From the NCBI RefSeq assembly GCF_014174495.1, contig NZ_JACJHR010000023.1, positions 1 through 64,000 of the forward strand: DNA of 64,000 bases, read 5' to 3'. Both the position numbers and the translations under genes were made by a program. This DNA comes from Amycolatopsis echigonensis (GTDB lineage Bacteria > Actinomycetota > Actinomycetes > Mycobacteriales > Pseudonocardiaceae). Numbering within the stretch: position 1 is the stretch's first letter; each line of letters opens with the position of its first letter. The notes below the pieces were generated by a model, which was not told the DNA's origin, did no database searches, and saw nothing but the letters and a program-made list of their open reading frames with translations. Shown here in pieces: positions 7,485 to 17,404 of the stretch.

Positions 7485-9131
7485 TTATCGCGCTGGCGGC
7501 GACCCGGACCGGTTTCGCCGGATCGTGTGCACCACGAACAGCGTGATCAGCAACGCCGCCACGCCGCCTCCGGTGCCCGCGAGCGCGACGATCATCGGGG
7601 TCGAGCTGATGCCGTCGGCGGGCGGCAGCGTGGCCTCCTGCACCACCGGCTTCGGCAGCGAGAGGTTGCCGGTGTCGCCCGGAAGGTTCGCGGTGAGCGC
7701 GGCCACCGGGTCGATCACGCCGTAGCCGACGAAGTTGTCGCGTCCGCCCGGAGCGGCCGGATGCTGCGCGGTCGCCTTGAGCCGCTTGACCACGTCGCGT
7801 GCGTTCAGCTTCGGGTACATCGAACGGACCAGCGCGGCGACGCCGGCCACGTACGGCGCGGCGAAGCTGGTGCCCTGGATCGGCGACGGGTTGCCGTTCG
7901 CGATGGTCAGGTTCGCGAGTCCGGTCGAATGCTCCGCCGGGTCGAGCGACACGATCTTGGTGCCCGGCGCGGCGACGCCGACCCACGGGCCGTGCACGCT
8001 GAACGGCGCGACGCTGCCGTCCTCCTGGATGGCCCCGACGGACAGCACGTCGTCGGAGAACCACGGCGGCGTGACGATCGACTTCGGCTTGTTCGGGTCG
8101 GCCTGGTCGTTCTGCGGGCAGTTCTCCGAAACGTTGCCCGCGGCCGCGATGACCACGATGTCGCGCTCGACCGCGTAGTGCACCGCGGCCTGAACCTTGC
8201 GCTCGCCCTCCTGGATGTCGCCGGGCGCGGTGCCCGCACGGCAGTGGTCGACCGACATGTTGATCACCTTGGCCCGGCCGCTGTCGGCGATGCCGCGGAT
8301 GATCTGCGCGAGCGTGTTCAGCGTGCCCGCGGTGCCTTCCTTCTGCAGCTGGCGGTTGTCGCCCTTGTTGTCCTGCTGGGGCGCAGTGCCGCTTCCGCCA
8401 CCGGTTCCGCCGCCCGAGGACGGCGGCAGCTGGCTGTTGCTGCTGCCGCCCGCCGGGGGCTGCTGGCTGTTGCTGCCGGACGGGGGAGCCGAGGGCTGCT
8501 GCGGGCTGTCGTCCTTGGCGTAGTTCTCGCTCAGCTGCCGGTAGGACACGATGTGCGCGTCCGGGGCCACGCCGATGAAGCCGACCTTCGGGTCCTGCGG
8601 ATTGCCCGCGATGATCCCGGCGACCTCGGTTCCGTGGCCGTCGCAGTCCTGCAGGCCCGGCTCGGCGCCGTTGTCCGGGGTGGCGACGTAGTCCCCGCCG
8701 CTTTCCACCCGGCCCTGGAACCACGGATGCGGCGTGACGCCGGTGTCGATCACGGCGACCTTCTGGTTGCCCCCGACCGATCCGGTGGCCGCGCGGACGA
8801 TCTCCTGCGCTTTCTGCAGCTGCAGGTAGTCCTGGCCCCACGGGCGGAAGTTGATCTCGACGTTCTGCCCGAGACTCCGCTGCACGCACTCGTTTTTCTT
8901 CTTGTACGTGGTGTCCGAGTGGCCGGTGTCGGCGGGCGGCGCGTCGCCGGGACCCAGCGGCGGCGGAGTGGCCCAGGTGCCCGCGGGCGCGTCCGCCGTC
9001 TGCGCCGACGCCGGAGCGGCGGCGAACGGGGAAGCCAGCCCGAGCCCGGCGGCGAACAGCGCCACGCCGGCCCGGCCGGGAAGGCCGAGCTTGCGGGGGA
9101 AGGAGCGGCGGGAGCCCATCGCGCGGCTCAC
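7485..9131 (-). CDS. mycP: Mycosin (MycP), subtilisin-like serine protease of ESX-4
   Basis: Mycosins are membrane-anchored S8 proteases needed for ESX function. An N-terminal signal peptide (LGLPGRAGVALFAAGLGLAS with an AxA site) is followed by the protease domain, with the catalytic Asp in VAVIDTGV (about residue 128), His in DGHGTEVAGI (about 163) and Ser in GTSFAAPYVAGVA (about 421). A single C-terminal helix (MIVALAGTGGGVAALLITLF) ends in basic residues. A Gln/Pro/Ser/Gly-rich insertion at about 195-255 is the flexible loop usual in mycosins. GTG 9131 overlaps the eccD stop as GTGA; ATG 9119, four codons later, is an equally possible start. Confidence 0.93.
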   Translation of the reverse strand: MSRAMGSRRSFPRKLGLPGRAGVALFAAGLGLASPFAAAPASAQTADAPAGTWATPPPLGPGDAPPADTGHSDTTYKKKNECVQRSLGQNVEINFRPWGQDYLQLQKAQEIVRAATGSVGGNQKVAVIDTGVTPHPWFQGRVESGGDYVATPDNGAEPGLQDCDGHGTEVAGIIAGNPQDPKVGFIGVAPDAHIVSYRQLSENYAKDDSPQQPSAPPSGSNSQQPPAGGSSNSQLPPSSGGGTGGGSGTAPQQDNKGDNRQLQKEGTAGTLNTLAQIIRGIADSGRAKVINMSVDHCRAGTAPGDIQEGERKVQAAVHYAVERDIVVIAAAGNVSENCPQNDQADPNKPKSIVTPPWFSDDVLSVGAIQEDGSVAPFSVHGPWVGVAAPGTKIVSLDPAEHSTGLANLTIANGNPSPIQGTSFAAPYVAGVAALVRSMYPKLNARDVVKRLKATAQHPAAPGGRDNFVGYGVIDPVAALTANLPGDTGNLSLPKPVVQEATLPPADGISSTPMIVALAGTGGGVAALLITLFVVHTIRRNRSGSPPAR

Positions 9132-10528
9132 TTGAGGTTGAGGTGGCGCAGCGTCGAGTAGAGGTCCATCACGCCGAGGGCGAGCGGCAGCACCACGGCG
9201 ATGCAGATCGCCTCGATGATTTCCACGGTGCGCCGCAGCGGCGGCGAGAAGCGCTGGTCCGGGAAGACCACGCCGACCACGAGGGCGGCCGCGGCGATCA
9301 GGATCAGCGCGCCGAAGACGTACAGCAGCCGCTGCTCCGCGGTGGCGGAGAAGAACAGCCAGCCGAGCAGGATGCCCGCCGCGGCGACCATGCCGGTGGT
9401 GAGCAGCGCGATCGCCTGCGCGCCGTTGGCGTAGGCGCGGGCGCGCAGCAGCAGGACCAGCGTGGCGACGACGCCGAGGATGATGCCGAAGACGTTCGGC
9501 GCGGTGGCCGCGAGGACCGCCGCGACGGCCGTGGTGGCGCCGCAGCCGATCATCAGGCCGGTCATGTAGTCGTGCGCGACCGCGGTGCGCTGCTCGATCG
9601 CCTGGTAGTCCGGGAAACCGGAGTCTTCCTTCAGTTCCTCGGCGGTGCTCGGCACGTACGGCAGCGGCAGCTTGGCGAGCCAGATGGTGGCGCGCGGCAG
9701 GAAGGAGATGCAGCCCAGTGCGACGGCGACCGTGCCCGCCGCGACGGACGCGGTGTCGGCGCTGGTCACGAGCGTCGCGACGAGGAAGGCGAGCGCGCCG
9801 AACACGCCCGCGGTGGCGGTGGCGATGAACACCCGGATGCCCGCGCCGACCACGAGGATGCAGACCGCCGAGACGATCAGCACCAGCACCGCGCCGAGCA
9901 GCAGGTTCGCCCGGACCGACAGGCCGGGCACGATGTAGAACCCGCTCACGAACGCGAACGGAAGGCCGCCCGCGGAGGCGATCAGCACACCGGTGGCCTC
10001 GGCCTGGTAGGCCTTGGCGAGCGTGGCTCCGACCGCGACGCAGGCGATCGCGCCGAGGCCGCCGGCGATCGCCGGGCCGAGCGCGGAGCCGCCGTAGAGG
10101 GAACCGCTGAAGAACAGAGCCAGCGCGGAGAAGAACAGGGCGAGCCCGCCGGCGGCGTGGCCGAACCGGCGCGCGGTTTCCTTCGTCCACGGGCGGAAGG
10201 TGTCCGGGTCGGCCTCCGCGATGGCGTCGACCACGTCGTCGTACATCGGCGGCGGCGGGTTCTCGTTCCGCTTGCGCAACTGCAGCAGTTCGCCGTCGAC
10301 CACGCCGAGGGACGCGAGCGTCCGGCTCGGGTCGAGCGGGGCGTCGCCGAGCTTGGCCAGCGCCCACCCGCCGTGCCGGGCCCCGCCGTCCGGAGTGACC
10401 TCCTTGGCCATCTCCAGAAGCATGGGCAGCAGGTCGGCCACCGCCACGTCGGCCGGAAGGGCGACGTCGATGCGTGTCGTCGGCGCGACCACCGTGACCC
10501 TGCTGAATACCGTCGTGCCCGTTGCCAC
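9128..10528 (-). CDS. eccD: Type VII secretion integral membrane protein EccD
   Basis: EccD forms the membrane-spanning bulk of the ESX channel. Residues 1-88 are the ubiquitin-like YukD domain (VFSRVTVVAPTTRIDVALPA, SLGVVDGELLQLR). A basic linker and about eleven membrane helices follow from residue 125 to the end, for example GGLALFFSALALFFSGSLYGG and NVFGIILGVVATLVLLLRA. At 466 aa it is the normal length. GTG 10528 has a G-run upstream. The gene is translationally coupled to mycP and divergent from eccC, the arrangement known from ESX-4. Confidence 0.93.
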   Translation of the reverse strand: MATGTTVFSRVTVVAPTTRIDVALPADVAVADLLPMLLEMAKEVTPDGGARHGGWALAKLGDAPLDPSRTLASLGVVDGELLQLRKRNENPPPPMYDDVVDAIAEADPDTFRPWTKETARRFGHAAGGLALFFSALALFFSGSLYGGSALGPAIAGGLGAIACVAVGATLAKAYQAEATGVLIASAGGLPFAFVSGFYIVPGLSVRANLLLGAVLVLIVSAVCILVVGAGIRVFIATATAGVFGALAFLVATLVTSADTASVAAGTVAVALGCISFLPRATIWLAKLPLPYVPSTAEELKEDSGFPDYQAIEQRTAVAHDYMTGLMIGCGATTAVAAVLAATAPNVFGIILGVVATLVLLLRARAYANGAQAIALLTTGMVAAAGILLGWLFFSATAEQRLLYVFGALILIAAAALVVGVVFPDQRFSPPLRRTVEIIEAICIAVVLPLALGVMDLYSTLRHLNLK

Positions 10529-10855
10529 TAGATCCCCCGCTCTGAAGAGTCAGCTCCCGGGGAACTTATACCGAACCTGGTGACGGGTTTCAGCGCGTCT
10601 CCGCAAATAGTCGGCGAAAGTACCCGTCCAGGCCGGGTTGGGCCAGATCGACCAGCGGGTTCGCCCGCCTGGTCCGATAACTGTCGGTGGCGGTCCTTAC
10701 ACTCGGGCGCACTGGGAGGACGGGTCCCGTCGCGGGGCCCGAAGAGGGGGTGCGAGATGCCGATCCTGGAGTTGGCCGGATTTCCGGGGCGACGTTCGAT
10801 AGGTTGTCCCGCGCACCCGGGTGCAGGCGTCGAGCAGGAATAGAGGGGTCCTTCG
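10529..10855. promoter_or_regulatory. eccD/eccC divergent intergenic region
   Basis: These 327 bases separate the divergent eccD-mycP and eccC operons and should hold both promoters. Apart from the small ORF at 10757-10843 I see no other coding signal. No convincing -35/-10 pair, palindrome or terminator could be fixed by eye. Confidence 0.4.
10757..10843 (+). CDS. Possible 28-aa leader ORF upstream of eccC
   Basis: ATG 10757 is preceded by GAGGGGG six bases upstream, a strong ribosome site, and reads 28 codons (MPILELAGFPGRRSIGC then a Pro/Gly-rich end) to TAG 10841-10843, twelve bases before the eccC ATG. It could be a leader peptide or simply a spurious short frame. There is no family match and only the ribosome site supports it. 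Confidence 0.3.
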   Translation: MPILELAGFPGRRSIGCPAHPGAGVEQE

Positions 10856-13800
10856 ATGAGCACGCTGCAGTTCAAGAAGTCGCCGCGGCTGGCCGCGCCG
10901 CGCCCGCCCGGCGGCGAGGTGCATCTCGAGCCGCCGCCGGAGGTGCCCCGCACGATCCCGGGAAACATCGTCGCCAAGGCGATTCCGGGCGTGATGATCT
11001 TCGCGTCGCTCGGGATGATGGTCTTCATGTTCACGGCGGGCGGCAAGAACCCGACCACGATCATGATGAGCGGCATGATGCTGATGGGCACCGTCGGCAT
11101 GCTCGCCGGGGGCGGCGGCAAGGGCGGTGGCCAGAAGAAGGCCGAGATGGACGAGGACCGCAAGGACTATCTGCGGTACCTCGGCCAGATGCGCGACCGC
11201 GCCCGCGAGGCGATGGTCGACCAGCGTGCCGCGCTGGAATGGGTGCACCCGGACCCGCAGTCGCTGTGGTCGCTCGCGGCCAGCCGCCGGATGTGGGAGC
11301 GCAGGCAGAACGACCAGGACTTCCTGCACCTGCGCGTCGGCCGCAGCTCGCACCGCCTCGCCACCCGGCTGGTCCCGCCCCAGACCGGCCCGGTGGACGA
11401 ACTGGAGCCGATCGCCACCCTCGCGCTGCGCCGGTTCGTGCGTGCGCACTCGATCGTCCCGGACCTGCCCACCCAGATCACGCTCCGCGGCTTCGCGGCG
11501 GTCAGCATGCAGGGCGAACGCGGCCTCACCCGCGCGCTGACCCGCGCGATGCTGGCGCAGCTGGTCACCTTCCACAGCCCGGACGACGTCATGATCGCGG
11601 TCGCGACCGCGGGCCGGGCGAAGCAGGAGTGGGAGTGGGCGAAGTGGCTCCCGCACGCCCAGCACCCCACGCTGTCGGACGGCATCGGCCAGCTGCGCAT
11701 GATGGCGGGCTCGCTCAAGCAGATCGAAGACTGGCTGGACGAGGAGCTGCGCGACCGGCAGCGGTTCTCCCGCAACGCGACGCCCGCGCCGGACCAGCCG
11801 CACGTCGTGATCGTCATCGACGACGCCGAGGTGACCCGCGAGGAGCAGATCATCCTCGAGGAGGGCCTGGTCGGCGTCACCCTGGTCGACCTTTCCGATT
11901 CGATCGGCAACCTCGCCGCGCGGCGCGGCCTGCGGCTCGTGGTCGAGGAAGAGCGGCTCGGCGCGCGCAGCGCGGGCGGGGTCGAATGGTTCGGCCGCCC
12001 GGACAAGCTGAGCGTGGTCGAGGTCGAGGCGCTGGCCCGGCTCATCGCGCCGTACCGCGTCGGCGGGGGCGGCGGCCAGGACGTCAGCGAGGAAGAGCCG
12101 CTGCTGTCCAACCCGTCGCTGCTGGAACTGCTCGGAATCCCGGGCGACCCGATGACGTTCGACGTGCAGCAGGCGTGGCGGCCCCGGCCGATCCGCGACC
12201 GCTACCGGGTCCCGTTCGGCGTCGGCGAGTACGGCCAGCCGGTGGAGCTGGACATCAAGGAAGCCGCGGCGGAGGGCATGGGCCCGCACGGCCTGTGCAT
12301 CGGCGCGACCGGTTCCGGCAAGTCGGAGTTCCTCCGCACGCTGGTGCTGGGCATGCTGGCCACGCACTCGTCGAGCACGCTGAACTTCGTCCTCGTCGAC
12401 TTCAAGGGCGGTGCGACGTTCCTGGGCCTGGACAAGGCCCCGCACGTGTCCGCGGTCATCACCAACCTCGCGGACGAGGTCACGCTGGTCGACCGCATGA
12501 AGGACGCGCTGGCCGGCGAGATGAACCGCCGCCAGGAAGCGCTGAAGAACGGCGGCAACTTCAAGAACGTCTGGGAGTACGAGAAGGCGCGCGAGAACGG
12601 CGCCGACCTCGACCCGCTGCCCGCGCTGTTCATCGTCTGCGACGAGTTCTCCGAACTGCTGGCGGCGAAGCCGGACTTCATCGACCTGTTCGTCGCCATC
12701 GGACGGCTGGGCCGGTCGCTGCAGATGCACATGCTTCTCGCGTCGCAGCGGCTGGAAGAGGGCAAGCTGCGCGGTCTCGACTCGCACCTGTCCTACCGGA
12801 TCGGCCTGAAGACGTTCTCCGCGGCGGAATCCCGAGCGGCGATCGGCGTGCCGGACGCGTTCGAACTGCCGTCGGTCCCCGGTGGCGGTTACCTGAAGTA
12901 CGACACCTCGACCCTGGTGCGGTTCAAGGCCTCCTACGTCTCGGGCCCGTACCGGCCGGCCGGCATCAAGGCGGCCGGACCGGCCGCCACGGTGGTCCGC
13001 GCGGACAAGCGGCCGCAGCTGTTCGTGCCGGACTTCGTGGAACTGCCGAAGGAACCCGAGCCGGAGCCGGTCCTCGAGGAAGAGGCTCCGAAGCAGCAGG
13101 AGTCCGAAGAGGCCGTCGAGCCCAGCGAACTGGACGTGATCGTCAGCCGCCTGGTCGGGCAGGGCCCGCCGGCGCACGAGGTGTGGCTGCCGCCGTTGAA
13201 CGAGCCGAACTCGCTCGACACGATGCTGCCGAACCTCAACCCCACCGACGACCGCGGGCTGTCCCCGGTCGGGTTCTTCGGCAACGGCAGGCTGCAGGTG
13301 CCGCTGGGCATCGTCGACCGGCCGTACGAGCAGCGGCGCGACTTGCTGTGGGCGGACTTCTCCGGTGCGCAGGGCCACGGCGTGATCGCGGGCGGTCCGC
13401 AGTCGGGCAAGTCGACCATGCTCCGGACGCTGATCATGTCGATGGCGCTCACCCACACGCCTGAGGAAGCGCAGTTCTACTGCCTCGACCTCGGTGGCGG
13501 TACTCTCGCCGGCCTCGCGGACCTTCCGCACGTCGGCGGGGTCGCGGTGGCCCGGCGCGAGCCGGACAAGGCCCGCCGGATCGTGGCGGAGCTGACCACG
13601 CTGCTGACCGAGCGCGAAGGCCGGTTCGGGGCGCTGGGCGTCGACTCGATGACGGAGTTCCGCAACCGGAAGCGCCGCGGTGAGATCACGCCGGAGCAGG
13701 ACCCGTTCGGCGACGCGTTCCTGATCGTGGACAACTGGCGGGCGCTGCGCGACGACTTCGAGGAGCTGGAGACGTCGATTACGCGGCTGGCCACCCAGGG

Positions 13801-14869
13801 TCTCGCCTACGGCGTGCACGTGATCATCTCGGCCAACCGGTGGGCCGACCTCCGGCCGGCGATCAAGGACATGCTCGGCACGCGCTTCGAGCTGCGCCTC
13901 GGCGATCCGACGGAGTCCGAAATGGACCGCCGGATCGCGGTCAACGTCCCGGCCGGGCGGCCGGGCCGCGGTCTCACCCGCGACAAGCTGCACCTGCTCA
14001 CCGGCCTGCCGCGGATCGACGGGTCGAGCGATCCGGAGACGGTGGCGGCGGGCGTCGCGGACGCGGTCGCGAAGATCCGCGGGGCGTGGCGCGGCCGGGT
14101 GGCCCCGCAGGTGCGCCTGCTGCCGGAGATGATCACCTACGAAGAGGTCCTGCAGATCGACCAGAAGCGGGACACGAAGCTCATCCCGATCGGCGTCAAC
14201 GAGGAAGACCTCCAGCCGATCTACCTGGACTTCGACGCGGACCCGCACTTCTTCGCCTTCGCCGACGGCGAGTCCGGCAAGACGAACCTGCTGCGGCAGA
14301 TCGCGCGCGGCATCACCGAGCGCTACACGCCGCAGGAGGCCGTGATCCTGCTGGTCGACTACCGGCGCACGATGCTCGGGTTCCTCCAGGGCGATTCGCT
14401 GCTCGGCTACGCCGTGTCGTCGGCGCAGCTGGACAGCATGGTCCAGGACGTGGTCGGGTCGATGACGCGGCGGCTGCCGGGTCCGGACGTCACCCAGGAA
14501 CAGCTGAAGACCCGCTCCTGGTGGACCGGTCCGGAGCTGTTCATCCTGGTCGACGACTACGACCTGGTGGCTACGCAGTCCACCAACCCGCTCAAGCCGC
14601 TGTCGGAGTTCCTCGCCCAGGCGAAGGACGTCGGCCTGCACTTGATCGTGGTCCGGCGCACCGGTGGTGCGTCGCGGGCGGCGTACGACCCGATCATCGG
14701 CAAGCTCAAGGAGCTGGCGGCCACCGGCATGGTGATGAACGGTTCCCGCGACGAGGGCGTGCTGATCGGCAACATCCGGCCGAGCGCCATGCCGCCGGGC
14801 CGGGGCAACATGCTGAGCCGCAAGAACGGGAAGCAGCTCGTGCAGGTGTCGTGGATCCAGCCCGACTGA
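10856..14869 (+). CDS. eccC: Type VII secretion ATPase EccC (FtsK/SpoIIIE type)
   Basis: EccC is the motor and substrate receptor of ESX systems. This is a single fused polypeptide (1337 aa), equivalent to EccCa plus EccCb. Two N-terminal membrane helices (about 38-85) precede a DUF domain and three ATPase domains: Walker A GATGSGKSE (about 482) with VLVDFKGG, GGPQSGKST (about 846) with the strand FYCLDLGGG, and DGESGKTN (about 1138) with VILLVDYRR. WXG100 signals bind the last ATPase domain in known systems. ATG 10856 follows GAGGGG. The Hsp70-like gene starts 40 bases downstream, so the two are probably one operon. Confidence 0.95.
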   Translation: MSTLQFKKSPRLAAPRPPGGEVHLEPPPEVPRTIPGNIVAKAIPGVMIFASLGMMVFMFTAGGKNPTTIMMSGMMLMGTVGMLAGGGGKGGGQKKAEMDEDRKDYLRYLGQMRDRAREAMVDQRAALEWVHPDPQSLWSLAASRRMWERRQNDQDFLHLRVGRSSHRLATRLVPPQTGPVDELEPIATLALRRFVRAHSIVPDLPTQITLRGFAAVSMQGERGLTRALTRAMLAQLVTFHSPDDVMIAVATAGRAKQEWEWAKWLPHAQHPTLSDGIGQLRMMAGSLKQIEDWLDEELRDRQRFSRNATPAPDQPHVVIVIDDAEVTREEQIILEEGLVGVTLVDLSDSIGNLAARRGLRLVVEEERLGARSAGGVEWFGRPDKLSVVEVEALARLIAPYRVGGGGGQDVSEEEPLLSNPSLLELLGIPGDPMTFDVQQAWRPRPIRDRYRVPFGVGEYGQPVELDIKEAAAEGMGPHGLCIGATGSGKSEFLRTLVLGMLATHSSSTLNFVLVDFKGGATFLGLDKAPHVSAVITNLADEVTLVDRMKDALAGEMNRRQEALKNGGNFKNVWEYEKARENGADLDPLPALFIVCDEFSELLAAKPDFIDLFVAIGRLGRSLQMHMLLASQRLEEGKLRGLDSHLSYRIGLKTFSAAESRAAIGVPDAFELPSVPGGGYLKYDTSTLVRFKASYVSGPYRPAGIKAAGPAATVVRADKRPQLFVPDFVELPKEPEPEPVLEEEAPKQQESEEAVEPSELDVIVSRLVGQGPPAHEVWLPPLNEPNSLDTMLPNLNPTDDRGLSPVGFFGNGRLQVPLGIVDRPYEQRRDLLWADFSGAQGHGVIAGGPQSGKSTMLRTLIMSMALTHTPEEAQFYCLDLGGGTLAGLADLPHVGGVAVARREPDKARRIVAELTTLLTEREGRFGALGVDSMTEFRNRKRRGEITPEQDPFGDAFLIVDNWRALRDDFEELETSITRLATQGLAYGVHVIISANRWADLRPAIKDMLGTRFELRLGDPTESEMDRRIAVNVPAGRPGRGLTRDKLHLLTGLPRIDGSSDPETVAAGVADAVAKIRGAWRGRVAPQVRLLPEMITYEEVLQIDQKRDTKLIPIGVNEEDLQPIYLDFDADPHFFAFADGESGKTNLLRQIARGITERYTPQEAVILLVDYRRTMLGFLQGDSLLGYAVSSAQLDSMVQDVVGSMTRRLPGPDVTQEQLKTRSWWTGPELFILVDDYDLVATQSTNPLKPLSEFLAQAKDVGLHLIVVRRTGGASRAAYDPIIGKLKELAATGMVMNGSRDEGVLIGNIRPSAMPPGRGNMLSRKNGKQLVQVSWIQPD

Positions 14870-14909
14870 CCGACCGGGGAGCCGTCGCGGTTGACGGAAG
14901 GGGCGCCCG

Positions 14910-16922
14910 GTGACGGTGCGGGTCGCGGTCGACTTCGGGACCTCGAGCACTTGCGTCGTGGTGTCGGTCAACGGCCGCGAGCCGCAGGTCGTGGTGATCG
15001 ACGGGCAGCCGCTGATGTCCTCGGCGGTGTACGCGGCGTCCGACGGCACCCTGTTCGTCGGCCAGGAGGCCGAGCGGCAGGCGGCCGTCGACCCGTCGCG
15101 GTACGAGCCGAATCCGAAGCGGCGGATCGACGAGGGCGATCTGCTGCTCGGTGATGCCGTGCTGCGGGTCATCGACGTCGTGCACGCGGTGCTGGACCGG
15201 GCGGTCGCCGAGGCGCGGCGCGTCGCGGGCGACGCCGAGGTGGACCTGCTGGTGCTCACCCACCCGGCGGACTGGGGCGCGATCCGCACGCGGTTGCTGC
15301 GCCAGGCCGCGGGCCGGCTGGCGCGCGAGGTGGCGCTGGTGCCGGAACCGGTGGCCGCGGCGGTGTACCACGCGGCCACGTTCGCCCCGGAGGCCTCGCC
15401 GGGCGGCCGGACGGTCGAGTTCTCCGGCCGTCCGGGCGACGCGCTGGCGGTGCTCGACCTCGGCGGCGGCACGGTCGATGTCAGCGTCGTTCAGCGGTCG
15501 CCGGAGGCCGCGCGCGCGGCGAGAGTGCCCGGCGCGCCTCCGCAGCGGGGCGGGTTCCAGGTGCTGGCCACGCGCGGCGACCCGAGTTTCGGCGGGGCGG
15601 ACATCGACCAGGCGTTGCTGGAGCACGTCGGGTCGCTGGTGTCCGGCACGGATCCGCAGGCGTGGCAGCAGCTGGTCGAGGGCCGGGAGCTGGCTGATCG
15701 CCGGCGGCGCCGGGTGCTGCGCCAGGACGTCCGCGGCGCGAAAGAAACGTTGTCGCGGCACACGTACACCGATGTGCCGTTGCCGCCGCCGTTCGCGGAC
15801 GCGCACGTGACGCGGGCGGACCTGGAGCGGCTGATCGGGGCTCCGCTCGGCCGGGTGGTCGAGCTGACCAGCGCCGCGATCGCCGACTCAGGCCTGCGTC
15901 CGAAGCAGCTCGCGGCGATCTTCCTCGTCGGCGGTTCGAGCCGGATCCCGATGATCTCCCGGCTGGTGCACGAGCGCACCGGGGTGGTGCCGACGAGCCT
16001 GGACCAGCCGGAGACCGTCGTCGCGCGCGGTGCGCTCCGTGCGGTGCTGCTGGAACCGGATCGCACCGGCGTGCTGCCCGGTTCGTCGATCCCGGGGCAA
16101 TCCGAGCATCGCACCGAGGTGGTCCGAGGGGACGCGCCGATCCGGCGCGGTCTTCCGCCGGTGCCCCACGCGCCGAATCCGCGCAATGCTCCGGTGCCGC
16201 CGCGCGGATTCTCGCCCGCTGATCCGGCCAGGGGCCCGCAAAGCGTGCCGTTCGGTGCCGCAGCGCCCGCCGGTGCGAGTCCATTGCGGACTGCGCCGGG
16301 CCAGAACGCGTTAGGGCAGAACGGTTCCGCGAGCGGAGGGTTCGCCGTTCCCGGCGTGGACGCGCCGGGCAAATCCGCGGGCAAGGCGAAGAAACGGCTG
16401 TGGCTGATCACCGCGGCGGTGGCGGTCGTGGCGCTGATCGCAGGCGGAGTCGTGTACTTCGTGAGCAGCGGCGACAACTCCGACCAGGGCCGCTCGTTCT
16501 CCCAATACGACTTCAGCCTCGTCGCGCCGAGCGACTGGGTCCAGACCACGGACGAAGTCGCGGACCGGCAGGTCATCCTGCACCCGCAGGACGCCGAGAA
16601 GGGCAACGACCTCGTGCTCGCGCAGGAGTTCGTGATGGACTACGACGCGACGGCCGACCGGCAGAAACTCGTCGACGCTTTGCGGTCCGGGGTCAGCGGA
16701 AACGCGAACTACACTGCGTTCAGCTCCGATCTGACTTACGGTGGCCGGACCGTGATCGGCTACGTCGAGAGCAAACCGGAACGGATCACCGTCCGCTGGT
16801 ATGTGCTCGTGCAGGGGCGGATCCGGGTGCATGTCGGCTGCCAGTACCAGTCACCCGCGGTGCAGCAGCGCGTCGACGCCGCGTGCGAGCAAGTGGTGCG
16901 CACGTTGAAGATCACCAGCTGA
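14910..16922 (+). CDS. Hsp70-like ATPase fused to a T7SS-associated extracytoplasmic domain (Rv3446c-like)
   Basis: Residues 1-360 are an actin/Hsp70-type ATPase with phosphate loops VDFGTSSTCVVV and LDLGGGTVDVSV and the adenosine motif LVGGSSRIPMI, but there is no Hsp70 substrate-binding domain. A Pro-rich linker, one membrane helix (about 493-513, WLITAAVAVVALIAGGVVYFV) and an extracytoplasmic domain of about 155 residues (FSLVAPSDWVQT ... RTLKIT) follow. The C-terminal domain matches the type VII secretion-associated family that includes Rv3446c, and the position after eccC is the same as in mycobacteria. GTG 14910 follows GAAGGGG. The chaperone-like half would act in the cytosol next to the ESX channel. 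Confidence 0.85.
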   Translation: MTVRVAVDFGTSSTCVVVSVNGREPQVVVIDGQPLMSSAVYAASDGTLFVGQEAERQAAVDPSRYEPNPKRRIDEGDLLLGDAVLRVIDVVHAVLDRAVAEARRVAGDAEVDLLVLTHPADWGAIRTRLLRQAAGRLAREVALVPEPVAAAVYHAATFAPEASPGGRTVEFSGRPGDALAVLDLGGGTVDVSVVQRSPEAARAARVPGAPPQRGGFQVLATRGDPSFGGADIDQALLEHVGSLVSGTDPQAWQQLVEGRELADRRRRRVLRQDVRGAKETLSRHTYTDVPLPPPFADAHVTRADLERLIGAPLGRVVELTSAAIADSGLRPKQLAAIFLVGGSSRIPMISRLVHERTGVVPTSLDQPETVVARGALRAVLLEPDRTGVLPGSSIPGQSEHRTEVVRGDAPIRRGLPPVPHAPNPRNAPVPPRGFSPADPARGPQSVPFGAAAPAGASPLRTAPGQNALGQNGSASGGFAVPGVDAPGKSAGKAKKRLWLITAAVAVVALIAGGVVYFVSSGDNSDQGRSFSQYDFSLVAPSDWVQTTDEVADRQVILHPQDAEKGNDLVLAQEFVMDYDATADRQKLVDALRSGVSGNANYTAFSSDLTYGGRTVIGYVESKPERITVRWYVLVQGRIRVHVGCQYQSPAVQQRVDAACEQVVRTLKITS

Positions 16923-16932
16923 AGGAGCACCT

Positions 16933-17292
16933 GTGGCCTCCGTTCCGGAATCCGCGCCGGCGGCGTTCATCCGAGCGGGCCAGGATGCCGTCACCTTCTC
17001 GCGCCGGGTCGCGGGCACGGCGCTCGCGCGGAGTCAACGGCACCGCAGCGAAAACCGGGAATTGCTGAAAGAGTTCGGCAGGCGGCGGCTTTCCGGCGCC
17101 GCGGAACCCGCGCCGTCCGCGTTGCGCGGGGCCGCCCGCCGGTTCCGCGCGGCCCGCGGATTGCCGATGCCCGCCGAGCCTGTCTCGTCCGAGCCGGTTC
17201 CCGATCGGCCCAAGATTTCGCCCGAACAGACACGGACGAGTGATGAGGACGAGGACTTTTCGCAGTCGCGAATCATGAGCCGGGAGTCCTGA
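16933..17292 (+). CDS. Small basic protein in the ESX-4 operon, unknown function (119 aa)
   Basis: GTG 16933 has AAGGAG eight bases upstream and starts ten bases after the Hsp70-like gene, so the two are cotranscribed. The N-terminal 75 residues are helical and arginine-rich (SRRVAGTALARSQRHRSENRELLKEF). The rest is Pro/Ser/Glu-rich and probably disordered. There is no signal peptide, membrane helix or known motif. I do not recognise a family. Position directly before the esx pair suggests a cytosolic accessory protein. Confidence 0.6.
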   Translation: MASVPESAPAAFIRAGQDAVTFSRRVAGTALARSQRHRSENRELLKEFGRRRLSGAAEPAPSALRGAARRFRAARGLPMPAEPVSSEPVPDRPKISPEQTRTSDEDEDFSQSRIMSRES

Positions 17293-17404
17293 AACTGTCC
17301 GGGAACCGGCTGTGCGTGTGCTAACCACGCTGGTGGACAAGGTTTTTTCGGGGGTACTCCGGTGCTGTTCACCCGGCCGTTGCCGGGCGGTTCCCTGACC
17401 TCGC

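Noticed and set aside
10697..15472. A 1591-codon open frame antisense to eccC and the Hsp70-like gene
   Set aside because: It is a GC-driven shadow. Composition is Arg/Gly/Ala-rich without motifs, while the opposite strand encodes well-known proteins with strong starts.
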